64,000 nt of DNA. It comes from Streptomyces rapamycinicus NRRL 5491. Lineage in GTDB: Bacteria; Actinomycetota; Actinomycetes; Streptomycetales; Streptomycetaceae. This document shows, piece after piece, positions 47,216 through 55,011 of this stretch (position 1 is its first letter; each line of letters opens with the position of its first letter). Made by a program: the position numbers and the translations under genes. The notes beneath the pieces are model-generated. The model worked only from the letters and a program-made list of their open reading frames with translations, was not told where the DNA came from and did not search any database. The DNA is taken from assembly GCF_024298965.1 (NCBI RefSeq), contig NZ_CP085193.1, forward strand, positions 3,844,001-3,908,000, given 5' to 3'.

Positions 47216-47243
47216 TGACAATCCCCCGGATGGAGGCCCCCGC

Positions 47244-48260
47244 ATGGTCACCCTCGCCGAGGTCGCCCGCCACGCCGGAGTCTCCGCCAGCACGGTGAGC
47301 TACGTCCTCAGCGGCAAGCGGTCGATCTCCGCTCCCACGCGTGAGCGCGTCGAGCACAGCATCAAGGAGCTCGGCTACCACCCCAACGCCGGAGCCCGCG
47401 CCCTGGCCAGCAGCCGCTCCAACATCCTCGCGCTCATGGTGCCACTGCGGACGGACATGTATGTGCCGGTGATGATGGAGATCGCCATCGCGGTCGCCAC
47501 CACCGCCCGCTCCCACGGCTATGACGTCCTGCTGCTCACCGGCGAGGAGGGCCCGGCGGCGGTGCGCCGGGTGACCGGCAGCGGACTCGCCGACGCCATG
47601 ATCGTGATGGACGTGGAGCTGGAGGACGAGCGGCTGCCGCTGCTGCACGCGGCCCGCCAGCCCACCGTGCTGATCGGGCTGCCCGCCGACACCGTCGGCC
47701 TGACCTGCGTCGACCTGGACTTCACCGCCACCGGTGCGCTGTGCGCCGAGCATCTGGCGGACCTCGGCCACCGGGAGATCGCCGTCGTGGGCGAGGCCCC
47801 GGCCGTCTATGAGCGCCACACCGGCTTCGCCGAGCGGACCCTGGAGGGGCTGCGCCGCCGCGCCGCCGAGCTGGGGGTGCGGCTGCTGCACCGGCCGGGC
47901 GAGGGCAGCTACGAGTCCATGGACGGCACCCTCTCCCGGATCTTCGACGAGCGGCCCGGCACCACCGGCTTCGTGGTGCAGAACGAGGCGGCCATCGATC
48001 CGCTGCTCAGCCTGTTGCGCCGGCAGGGCCGCGCGGTGCCCGAGGACGTCTCGGTGGTCGCCATATGCCCCGAGCAGGTGGCCACCCAGGCGTCGGTGCG
48101 GCTCACCTCGGTGGCCATCCCCGCGCAGGAGATGGGGCGGCGGGCCGTGGCACTGGCCGTGGCGAAGCTGGCGGGCGGCGCCCCCGAGGAGCAGGTGACC
48201 CTGCTCGCCCCGGAGCTGACCGTACGGGCCAGCTCGGGCCCGGCGCCCGGCACGTCCTGA
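47244..48260 (+). CDS. LacI-family transcriptional regulator of the glycoside-use locus
   Basis: 338 residues from the ATG at 47244 with GGAGG seven bases upstream; the longer open frame carries the operators and is not coding. The N-terminal helix-turn-helix is TLAEVARHAGVSASTVSYVL, and the hinge helix is PNAGARALASSRS. The effector domain of about 270 residues is of the sugar-binding periplasmic type (ILALMVPLRTDMYVPVMMEI, DLDFTATGALCAEHLADLGH). It very likely binds the TCGAAGCGCTTCGA sites before its own gene and between the transporter and GH3 genes, and is released by an oligosaccharide. It is convergent with the GH12 gene. Confidence 0.95.
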   Translation: MVTLAEVARHAGVSASTVSYVLSGKRSISAPTRERVEHSIKELGYHPNAGARALASSRSNILALMVPLRTDMYVPVMMEIAIAVATTARSHGYDVLLLTGEEGPAAVRRVTGSGLADAMIVMDVELEDERLPLLHAARQPTVLIGLPADTVGLTCVDLDFTATGALCAEHLADLGHREIAVVGEAPAVYERHTGFAERTLEGLRRRAAELGVRLLHRPGEGSYESMDGTLSRIFDERPGTTGFVVQNEAAIDPLLSLLRRQGRAVPEDVSVVAICPEQVATQASVRLTSVAIPAQEMGRRAVALAVAKLAGGAPEEQVTLLAPELTVRASSGPAPGTS

Positions 48261-48281
48261 CGCGACCCCGCCGGGCCGGTG

Positions 48282-48318
48282 GCGTACCGCCGCCGCGTGG
48301 CTGGCGGCGGCGGTACGC
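48282..48318. terminator. 15-bp hairpin between LacI and GH12 genes
   Basis: GCGTACCGCCGCCGC (48282-48296) and its perfect complement (48304-48318), 7-nt loop, between convergent stops at 48260 and 48324. Confidence 0.88.
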
Positions 48319-48323
48319 GGATG

Positions 48324-49025
48324 TCAGCTCGCGCTCACCCCGAAGCCGTTGGTGCGGAAGTCCAGACCGCCGGCCGAGGAGGTGATCTCGTAGCCGAACT
48401 GGACGTCGCCGATGGTCACATCGCCGAACCAGCCCTTGGTGTTCTTGATCCAGTTCACGATGGGCTTGATGTCCACGGAGCCGGAGGTGGAGTTCGAGGT
48501 GCGGATGAACGAGAAGACCTCATTGGCCCCGTTGCTGCCCTTGTAGACGCTCCAGGTGTGGCCGCCGAGGGTGACGTTGCCCTGGGCGGTGCCGAGCGGG
48601 CCGACCGGGCCGGTCTTGTTGACCCACAGCATGATCTCGTAGTCGTAGTTGGAGTCCCAGATGTCGTACGAGGTGTTGTAGGCGCCCGAGGACGGCACGG
48701 TGACGTTGTAGGTGCTGGTCAGCGTGGAGATGGCGCTGATCTTCTTGCCGACGACCTTCTTGGCGTTGGGGTAGGACTTGATGCCGCCGGTGTTCGGGTG
48801 GTTGGCCCACACTCCCCAGTCGCTGTAGGAGTTGGCCCAGATGGTCTGGGCTCCGGCGCCGGAGCCCCAGATGTTGTTGTAGAGGGTGTAGCCGCCGTTG
48901 GACCAGGTGCCCCACTGGTCCGAGGAGGACCAGGTCGCGGCCTGGGCGGGGGCGGCGGCGAAGCCGATCAGCGCGAGTAACGCGATCAGCGGGGTCAGGA
49001 AGAGCGTTCGAGCGGCTCGTTGCAC
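48324..49025 (-). CDS. secreted GH12 endoglucanase/xyloglucanase
   Basis: A 233-residue protein. A signal peptide (FLTPLIALLALIGFAAAPAQA) is cut near AQA-AT. The mature GH12 beta-jelly-roll has the two catalytic Glu: nucleophile Glu130 in YDYEIMLW and acid/base Glu213 in QFGYEITS. No carbohydrate-binding domain is attached, so the protein is catalytic core only. GH12 enzymes cut beta-1,4-glucan or xyloglucan; the specificity is not readable here. The neighbouring GH42 and GH3 genes would trim side chains and oligosaccharides. No operator of the LacI type was found directly upstream, and it may be read through from the transporter operon. Confidence 0.96.
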   Translation of the reverse strand: MQRAARTLFLTPLIALLALIGFAAAPAQAATWSSSDQWGTWSNGGYTLYNNIWGSGAGAQTIWANSYSDWGVWANHPNTGGIKSYPNAKKVVGKKISAISTLTSTYNVTVPSSGAYNTSYDIWDSNYDYEIMLWVNKTGPVGPLGTAQGNVTLGGHTWSVYKGSNGANEVFSFIRTSNSTSGSVDIKPIVNWIKNTKGWFGDVTIGDVQFGYEITSSAGGLDFRTNGFGVSAS

Positions 49026-49049
49026 GGGACCTTCCCTTTCGGATGAGGG

Positions 49050-49105
49050 GTTCGGGCGGAGGTTCGGGCAAGGGATTCGGGCGGAGCTTCAGGCAAGGGG
49101 TTCGG
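49050..49105. repeat. 25-bp tandem repeat between GH12 and GH42 genes
   Basis: Two 25-bp units (49050-49074 and 49075-49099, GTTCGGGCGGAGGTTCGGGC type, with a few mismatches) and the start of a third. The repeat covers the 63-bp gap and the last codons of the GH42 gene, so it probably arose by local duplication at the 3' end of that gene. Confidence 0.8.
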
Positions 49106-51101
49106 ATGGGGCCAGGACCATGACCGCGAAGCGGTCCAGCCGGACGCTGGTGTGGTGCGCGCGCCCGGTGAGCAGATCCGTCCGCGCGGCCGGAGCGGAC
49201 GGCAGGGGGACGACCGCCGGGGTGCGGCCGTGGTTGAGCAGGAAGAGATACGGGCCGCGCCGCACCGCCTCGACGCCCTCGGGGAGGCCGGGCAGCGCGG
49301 GTGCCAGCCCCGCCTCCTCGGCGGCGCGGCCGAGCAGGACGCGCAGGGCGGCGGGTTCGGGGAGGGTGGAGACGTACCAGGCGGTGCCGGTGCCGTAGGC
49401 GTTGCGGGTGACGGCGGGGCGGCCGTCGAGCTCACCGCCCTTGATCCGGGCTACCGGTTCGGCGGTGGACGGCTCCAGGTCCTCGGACCAGAGGGTGCCG
49501 TGGAACGCGCCCAGCCAGGCGCCCTCGGCGGTGAGCGTCTCGCCCTCGTCCAGCGGCCACCACTCGTGGACCGTACGGATGCCGAGGAGGCCGCGGAGGC
49601 GGCGGTCCAACCCGCCGGGGCGCACCCGGTCGTCCTCGTCGACGACGCCGGTGAAGAAGCCGCAGACGAGGGTCCCGCCGCCGCGTACATACGCCGCGAG
49701 GTTGTCCAGCGCCTCGTCGGTCAGCAGATACAGCTGGGGGACGGCGACGAGGGCGTAGTCGGTGAGGTCGGCGTGCGGATGGGCGAAGTCGGTGGTGAGG
49801 TTCCGCTCCCACAGGGCCTGGTGCCAGGCGCGCAGCAGCCGTTCGCAGGAGACCAGGGAGGAGGGGCGGCCGTCCTGGACGGTGGCCCACCAGGAGTGCC
49901 AGTCGTGCAGGATCGCGGCCCGCGCGGGGACGTCCGTGCCCGCGACCGGGGCCAGTTCGCGCAGCTCGGCGCCGAGTTCGCGCACCCGGGCGAAGGTGCG
50001 GCTGTGCTCACCGGCGTGCGGGACCATCCCGGAGTGGAACTTCTCGCTGCCCTGCCGGGACTGCCGCCACTGGAAGAAGCAGACCGCGTCGGCGCCGCGC
50101 GCGACGGCCTGGAGGGACCACAGCCGCATCAGCCCGTGCGGCTTGGGGTGGTTCACACCGCGCCAGTTGACCGGGCCCGCCGCCTGCTCCATGAGGACCC
50201 AGGGGCCGCCCGCCTGGGAGCGGGTCAGATCCTGGACCAGCGCCCCGTAGGCGACCGCGTGCGGGTCCTTGGGGTCGGGGTAGAGGTCGACGGAGACCAC
50301 GTCCTCCTCCGCCGCCCAGGCCCAGCCGTCCTGGCCGATGAACAGCGGATGGAAGTTGGTGGTCACGGGGATGTGCGGGGTGCGGGCGGCCAGCGCGTCG
50401 CGTTCGGCGGTGAAGCACTCCAGCAGGGCGTCGCTGGTGAAGCGGCGGAAGTCCAGCGCCTGCCCGGGGTTGATCAGGTACTGGGCGCGGCGCGGCGGGA
50501 TGATCTCCTCCCAGGAGTCGTAGCGCTGGCTCCAGAAGGCCGTCCCCCACGCCTCGTTGAGGGCGTCCAGGTCGCCGTACCGCGTGCGCAGCCAGCGGCG
50601 GAAGTGCCGGGCGGTCTCGTCGCACCAGCAGTGGGTGCCGTACTCGTTGCCGACGTGCCACATCCGCAGCGCCGGATGGCCGCCGTAGCGGTCCGCCAGG
50701 TCCTCGGTGATGCGCAGGGCGTGGTCGCGGTAGACGGGCGACGAGGCGCAGAACTGGTTCCGTGAGCCGTACCAGACGACCGTGCCGTTCTCGTCGCGCG
50801 GCAGGGTCTCGGGGTGGCGGGAGCCCATCCAGGGCGGCGGGGAGGCGGTCGGGGTGGCCAGGCACACCTCGATCCCGCCCTCGTGGAGCAGGCCCAGGAC
50901 CCGGTCCAGCCAGTCGAAGTCCCGTGCGCCGGGGCGGGGTTCGAGCCGGGCCCAGGAGAAGACGCCGACGGTGACGGTGGTGACGCCCGCCCGGCGCATC
51001 AGCCGGATGTCGTCGTGCCAGACGCTCTCGGGCCACTGCTCGGGGTTGTAGTCGCCGCCGTAGAGGACGCGGCCGCGGGTGGCGTCGTTCAGGTCGGGCA
51101 T
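49089..51101 (-). CDS. GH42 family beta-galactosidase
   Basis: A 670-residue protein with no signal peptide. The TIM-barrel GH42 domain begins YGGDYNPEQWPE, with the acid/base Glu153 in WHVGNEYGTH and the nucleophile Glu305 in WVLMEQAAGP. Trimerisation and C-terminal beta domains follow. The three Cys near 157-160 (THCWCDE) lie where family members bind zinc. It acts inside the cell on galactosides taken up by the adjacent importer. It lies 43 bp after the permease gene, so the operon runs binding protein, two permeases, GH42 and perhaps GH12. Confidence 0.95.
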   Translation of the reverse strand: MPDLNDATRGRVLYGGDYNPEQWPESVWHDDIRLMRRAGVTTVTVGVFSWARLEPRPGARDFDWLDRVLGLLHEGGIEVCLATPTASPPPWMGSRHPETLPRDENGTVVWYGSRNQFCASSPVYRDHALRITEDLADRYGGHPALRMWHVGNEYGTHCWCDETARHFRRWLRTRYGDLDALNEAWGTAFWSQRYDSWEEIIPPRRAQYLINPGQALDFRRFTSDALLECFTAERDALAARTPHIPVTTNFHPLFIGQDGWAWAAEEDVVSVDLYPDPKDPHAVAYGALVQDLTRSQAGGPWVLMEQAAGPVNWRGVNHPKPHGLMRLWSLQAVARGADAVCFFQWRQSRQGSEKFHSGMVPHAGEHSRTFARVRELGAELRELAPVAGTDVPARAAILHDWHSWWATVQDGRPSSLVSCERLLRAWHQALWERNLTTDFAHPHADLTDYALVAVPQLYLLTDEALDNLAAYVRGGGTLVCGFFTGVVDEDDRVRPGGLDRRLRGLLGIRTVHEWWPLDEGETLTAEGAWLGAFHGTLWSEDLEPSTAEPVARIKGGELDGRPAVTRNAYGTGTAWYVSTLPEPAALRVLLGRAAEEAGLAPALPGLPEGVEAVRRGPYLFLLNHGRTPAVVPLPSAPAARTDLLTGRAHHTSVRLDRFAVMVLAPSEPLA

Positions 51102-51144
51102 ACCGGCTCCCGTCTCGGGTCGGCTGGGTACGGGGCGACCGGCG

Positions 51145-52098
51145 TCAGCCCTTGACGGCGCCGGTGAGCATGCCCTTGGTGAAGTGCTTCTGGACGAAGG
51201 GGTAGAGCACCGCGACCGGGATCAGCGCGAGCACCATGACGGCCATCTGCACCGCCAGTCCGGGGATCTGCTGGGTGGAGATCATCTGGGACATGCCCTG
51301 CGGCGCCTGCTGCTTGATCACCAGCTGGCGCAGGATCATCTGCAGCGGCCACATGTCCTGGTCGTTGAGGTAGAGCATGGCGTTGAACCACTGGCTCCAG
51401 TAGCCGACCGCGTAGAAGAGCGAGACCACCGCGATCACGGCCTTCGACAGCGGCAGCACGATGCGGAACAGGATCCGCCAGTCCCCGGCGCCGTCGATCC
51501 GGGCGCTGTCGATCAGCTCGGGCGCGATGTTCTGGAAGAACGCCCGCAGCACCAGGACGTTGAAGACCGAGACGGCCCCGGGAAGGATCATCGACCAGTA
51601 GCTGCCCTCCAGGCCGACACCGGTGACCAGCAGATACGTGGGTATGAGACCGGCGTTGAAGAACATGGTGACCAGCAGCACCATCAGGATCGGCCGGTGC
51701 AGGAAGGACCCCGGGCGGGACAGGCCGTAGGCGCACAGGACCGAGACGACGGTGCTGATCACGGTGCCCACGGCGGTGAGCGCGAGGCTGACGAGCGTCG
51801 CCCGGGTCACCGTGCCGCCGCTCAGCAGCTCGGTGTAGGCGCGGAAGGTGATCGTCTTGGGGAAGATCACCAGCCCCCCGGCGTCGGTGATGGTCCGCTG
51901 GTCGGAGAGGCTGGTGACGATCACCACCCACAGCGGGCCGAGGATCGCCAGACACACCCCGGCCAGGGTGGCCCCCTTGAGCCCCTGGCCGACCCTGCCG
52001 GGCTCCTCCTCCCACACCGGTCGCCTCTCGTCGCGGCGCCGCCGCGCGGGCGGGGCAGCGGGTCCGGCCGGGGCCGCGGTCCGTTCGGTCACGGTCAT
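51145..52098 (-). CDS. carbohydrate ABC transporter permease (YtcP/MalG-like)
   Basis: 317 residues from the ATG at 52098, which overlaps the stop of the first permease (ATGA); the frame continues upstream through that gene but not as coding. A Pro/Arg-rich cytoplasmic N-terminus of about 40 residues precedes six membrane helices. The EAA loop is LIDSARIDGAGDWRILFRI. It ends KHFTKGMLTGAVKG, the typical end for this subfamily of oligosaccharide importers. The cognate ATPase is not encoded in the window. Confidence 0.95.
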   Translation of the reverse strand: MTVTERTAAPAGPAAPPARRRRDERRPVWEEEPGRVGQGLKGATLAGVCLAILGPLWVVIVTSLSDQRTITDAGGLVIFPKTITFRAYTELLSGGTVTRATLVSLALTAVGTVISTVVSVLCAYGLSRPGSFLHRPILMVLLVTMFFNAGLIPTYLLVTGVGLEGSYWSMILPGAVSVFNVLVLRAFFQNIAPELIDSARIDGAGDWRILFRIVLPLSKAVIAVVSLFYAVGYWSQWFNAMLYLNDQDMWPLQMILRQLVIKQQAPQGMSQMISTQQIPGLAVQMAVMVLALIPVAVLYPFVQKHFTKGMLTGAVKG

Positions 52099-53039
52099 TT
52101 CCGGTAGACCCCCTGCTCGCCGAGCAAATGAGCGACCTTGTTGGCGATCAGCACCAGCACCAGGCTGAAGACGCCCTTGATCAGACCGCCGGCGGCGGCG
52201 ATCCCGTAGTCGGTGTTGGCGATGCCGACCCACCACACATAGGTGTCGAAGACCTCCGAGGCGCCGGGCCCCACCGCGTCGCGCTGGAGCAGGATCTGCT
52301 CGAAGCCGACGGTCAGCGAGTCGCCGACGCGCAGCACCAGCAGCAGGGCGACCACGGGGCGCAGCGCGGGCAGCGTGATGTGCCACATCCGGCGCCGGCG
52401 GTTCGCGCCGTCCACGGCCGCGGCCTCGTAGAGGTCCTGGTTGACGGCGGAGAGCGCGGCCAGAAAGACGATCACGCCCCAGCCCGCGTCCTTCCACACC
52501 AGCTGGGCGGTGATCAGGAACTTGAAGACGCCCGGGTCGGTCATCAGGTCGAAGCCCTCGTGACCGTGGGCGCGCAGCTGCTGGGCGAGCAGTCCGGCGC
52601 CGCCGAGCATCTGCTGGAAGATCGTGATCACCAGCACCCAGGAGAAGAAGTGCGGCAGGTACAGGATCGACTGCACCAGGCCGCGGACCTTGTCGCTGAG
52701 CACGCTGTTGAGCAGCAGCGCGAGCGCGATGGGCACCGGGAAGAACAGCACCAGCTGGATGAAGGTGATGGAGAGGGTGTTGGCGAAGGCGTCCCAGAAG
52801 CGGCTGTCCTCGAAGAGGAGGGTGAAGTTGTCGAGGCCCACCCAGGGGCTGGTCCACAGCCCCTGGGTGAACGGGTCGTAATCCTTGAAGGCGACCGTGG
52901 TCCAGAGCAGCGGGACGTAGGTGAAGAGCAGGAGCAGACCGACGGCGGGAGCGGCCATCAGCAGCAGGGTGCGGTCGCGGCGCAGCCGGTGCCACCATCC
53001 GGTGCGGGCCGCCAGGGCGCCACGGGCCCGCTCGGCCAT
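52095..53039 (-). CDS. carbohydrate ABC transporter permease (LplB/UgpA-like)
   Basis: A 314-residue protein. Six membrane helices are visible (LLLMAAPAVGLLLLFTYVPLLW first), with the EAA motif LYEAAAVDGANRRRRMWHI. The ATG shares one base with the stop of the binding-protein gene (TGATG overlap), so the two are coupled. LplB/YtcP-type permease pairs work with large binding proteins of about 550 residues, as here, and import oligosaccharides released from plant polymers. Confidence 0.95.
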   Translation of the reverse strand: MAERARGALAARTGWWHRLRRDRTLLLMAAPAVGLLLLFTYVPLLWTTVAFKDYDPFTQGLWTSPWVGLDNFTLLFEDSRFWDAFANTLSITFIQLVLFFPVPIALALLLNSVLSDKVRGLVQSILYLPHFFSWVLVITIFQQMLGGAGLLAQQLRAHGHEGFDLMTDPGVFKFLITAQLVWKDAGWGVIVFLAALSAVNQDLYEAAAVDGANRRRRMWHITLPALRPVVALLLVLRVGDSLTVGFEQILLQRDAVGPGASEVFDTYVWWVGIANTDYGIAAAGGLIKGVFSLVLVLIANKVAHLLGEQGVYRK

Positions 53040-54721
53040 CAGGCGCCGCTGCCGTTCTTCTCGAGGAGCCCCGCGTACCAGTCGCGGAGCCGGTCGCCGC
53101 CACCGCTGCGCCAGTCGCTGACGGCCCGCTGGGCGTCCTTGATCGACTTACGGCCCCGGGTGACGTCCTTCGCGAGGTCCTCGAACGGCGTGTAGAGCGA
53201 GGCGTACCGATTGGGCTCCTGGATCTGCATTCCGTAGAAGAGCGGTTTCCTGGCGAACTTGCCCATCCGCTGCATCCAGCCGCAGTAGTCCTCGACCATC
53301 TGCGGGAAGTCCGGATAGGCGACGCTCGCCTGCGGGGAGACGATGAAGCGATACGTGTCCTGGACGTCCCGGATCCCCGTGGCGTTCTTGACCGGTACGC
53401 CCTTCTTCATGTCGTGGTGCACGCCTTCGACGCCGTAGTCGATGAGGCGCTGCTCCTTGGTCCCGAAGGGCGCGGCGATGAAGTTCGCGAGGGCGAGGAT
53501 TTCCTCGATCTGATCCTTGGAGAGTTTCTTGTTGAGGAAGGACCAGATCTGGGCGGGCGGGTCGAGATAGATGACCGGGTCGCCGCCGTCGGGGCCGAAC
53601 CAGTCCATTCCCTGGATCTTGAAGTCGGGGTTGGGACCGGCCTGTTCGAAGGTGGCGCCGTACCACTTGGCGTCGCCGTCGTTGTAGAGGAGGGTCTGCC
53701 CGGAGGTGAAGCGGGTCAGCGCGTCATTGGCCTTGCCCGCGACCGCGTCGGGGTGGACATAGCCCCCGGCGAAGAGCTTGCGGCACCATTCCAGGGCCTC
53801 GAGATAGTTCTCGGTCTCGACCTTGTGGACCAGCTTGCCGTTCTTCTCGATCCAGTAGTACGGCTTCTCCCCCGGGCAGCCGAAGAACCGCTGCGCCGAC
53901 CACCACATGTCGTCGCAGGCCCACACCTTGCTCTTGGGCCGGGTGATCTCCTTGGCCAGGGCGAGGAATTCCGCCGGGCTCTTGGGGACCTGATAGCCCT
54001 CCTTGGTGAAGATGTCCTCGCGGTAGTAGGGAATGACGCCGGTGAGCGGACGGGAGGGCATCGGCAGCCCGCGGAGCTTGCCGCCGAAGACGGACATCTG
54101 CCAGGCGGCGGTGGGAATGGCGGCGAGGTTCGGATATTTCTTGACCTTGTCACCGGAGAGATACGGGCCCAGATCGGCGAACTTGGCGCTGACCGCGCCA
54201 TGAATCCGCCCGCCCATCTCCCACAGCGGAATCATCACGATATCGGCGATGTCGCCGGAGGCGAGGACGGCGCCGAGCTTCTCGCCGTAGGTGTTGCCGT
54301 CCTGCGGCTGGAGCTTGACCGTGGCGCCGAGCGCCTCGTTGACCGCCTTGTAGTAGGCGTTGTTCTTGGGCGGCGGGGTGCCCCAGAGCGGTTCGAACAT
54401 CGTGTAGCTACCGCCGTGGCCGGGCTTGCCCCGCACGGAGGCGACCAGTTCGGCGGCGGGCGGCGCCTTGGTGTAGCCGGGGCTGGAGCCGTTGACGCCG
54501 GGGATGTCCGGGTCCGACACCTTCGAGGCCACATAGGTGGGCAGCAGGTTCTTCAGCTCCTTGCCGGAGGTGGTGCCGCCCTTGCCGGAGCCCTCCTCGG
54601 TGGAGCAGCCGGTGAGCAGCGGAACCCCTCCCGCGACGGCCGCCGCGGCAACCGCCGTGGCGGCCAGGAAGGTTCTCCGGCTGGGAGGGGAAGTGGAGGC
54701 CGAAGCCTGGGAGTTCGGCAT
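53039..54721 (-). CDS. Tat-exported sugar-binding lipoprotein of the ABC importer
   Basis: 560 residues from the ATG at 54721 (GAAGGG upstream); the longer frame covers the operator region. The twin-arginine signal SRRTFLAATAVAAAAVAGG is followed by the lipobox LTGC with Cys39, so the protein is exported folded and lipid-anchored. Domain features are those of the large LipO-type extracellular solute-binding proteins: VASVRGKPGHGGSYTMFEPL and repeated Trp/Tyr residues (DDMWWSAQRFFGCPG) for stacking with sugars. It is the first gene of the importer operon and is preceded by the divergent operator sites, so it is probably induced by oligosaccharide through the LacI regulator. Confidence 0.95.
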   Translation of the reverse strand: MPNSQASASTSPPSRRTFLAATAVAAAAVAGGVPLLTGCSTEEGSGKGGTTSGKELKNLLPTYVASKVSDPDIPGVNGSSPGYTKAPPAAELVASVRGKPGHGGSYTMFEPLWGTPPPKNNAYYKAVNEALGATVKLQPQDGNTYGEKLGAVLASGDIADIVMIPLWEMGGRIHGAVSAKFADLGPYLSGDKVKKYPNLAAIPTAAWQMSVFGGKLRGLPMPSRPLTGVIPYYREDIFTKEGYQVPKSPAEFLALAKEITRPKSKVWACDDMWWSAQRFFGCPGEKPYYWIEKNGKLVHKVETENYLEALEWCRKLFAGGYVHPDAVAGKANDALTRFTSGQTLLYNDGDAKWYGATFEQAGPNPDFKIQGMDWFGPDGGDPVIYLDPPAQIWSFLNKKLSKDQIEEILALANFIAAPFGTKEQRLIDYGVEGVHHDMKKGVPVKNATGIRDVQDTYRFIVSPQASVAYPDFPQMVEDYCGWMQRMGKFARKPLFYGMQIQEPNRYASLYTPFEDLAKDVTRGRKSIKDAQRAVSDWRSGGGDRLRDWYAGLLEKNGSGA

Positions 54722-54792
54722 TGCGTCAACCCTTCGTGGCGTGCCCGCCGTACGACCGATGGTCGAGTTGGCCGGGATTGATCGAAGATTGG

Positions 54793-54806
54793 TCGAAGCG
54801 CTTCGA
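54793..54806. promoter_or_regulatory. LacI-type operator, copy 3 (binding-protein side)
   Basis: TCGAAGCGCTTCGA, a perfect 14-bp palindrome 72 bp upstream of the binding-protein start on the minus strand. Confidence 0.82.
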
Positions 54807-54918
54807 TATTGCGCCGAGATTAAGGCGGGGGGTGGGGTCGCGCAAGAGTGGTGGCGCAAGGTGCTGATGGGTTGTGTTCCCGTGGAGCCTTGACAGGGTG
54901 GACACGGTGCGCCCAGCA

Positions 54919-54932
54919 TCGAAGCGCTTCGA
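54919..54932. promoter_or_regulatory. LacI-type operator, copy 4 (GH3 side)
   Basis: TCGAAGCGCTTCGA again, identical to copy 3, 80 bp before the GH3 start. The two sites are 126 bp centre to centre, about 12 helical turns, compatible with looping. Confidence 0.82.
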
Positions 54933-54939
54933 ATCGACA

Positions 54940-54960
54940 GTCGAATCGAGTCGATTCGAC
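54940..54960. promoter_or_regulatory. 21-bp palindrome next to operator copy 4
   Basis: Perfect 10-bp arms (GTCGAATCGA at 54940-54949, complement at 54951-54960) around a single G. It uses the same TCGAA half-site as the operators but with a different centre. Possible second binding mode or second regulator. Confidence 0.6.
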
Positions 54961-55011
54961 GTCAGGGGCCGGGGAAGTCGGCGCACGAGCTGGGGAAGAG
55001 GGGCCGTATCC

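Larger units (their letters stand above)
46943..47243. promoter_or_regulatory. 301-bp divergent control region, acyl-CoA dehydrogenase/LacI regulator
   Basis: Holds two copies of the 14-bp palindrome (at 47112 and 47201) and a separate 9-bp inverted repeat (47171-47199), all nearer the LacI gene. TAATAC at 47186-47191 may be a -10 box. No gene was found; a short open frame here is not convincing. Confidence 0.7.

Noticed and set aside
46998..47243. N-terminal extension of the LacI regulator by 82 codons
   Set aside because: The stretch contains the operators and inverted repeats, and the family helix-turn-helix begins right at the ATG at 47244 with a good GGAGG.
51145..53103. A single 652-codon frame covering both permease genes
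   Set aside because: Only the part from 52098 has permease character; the rest is the shadow of the first permease gene in another frame, and the ATGA overlap fixes the real start.
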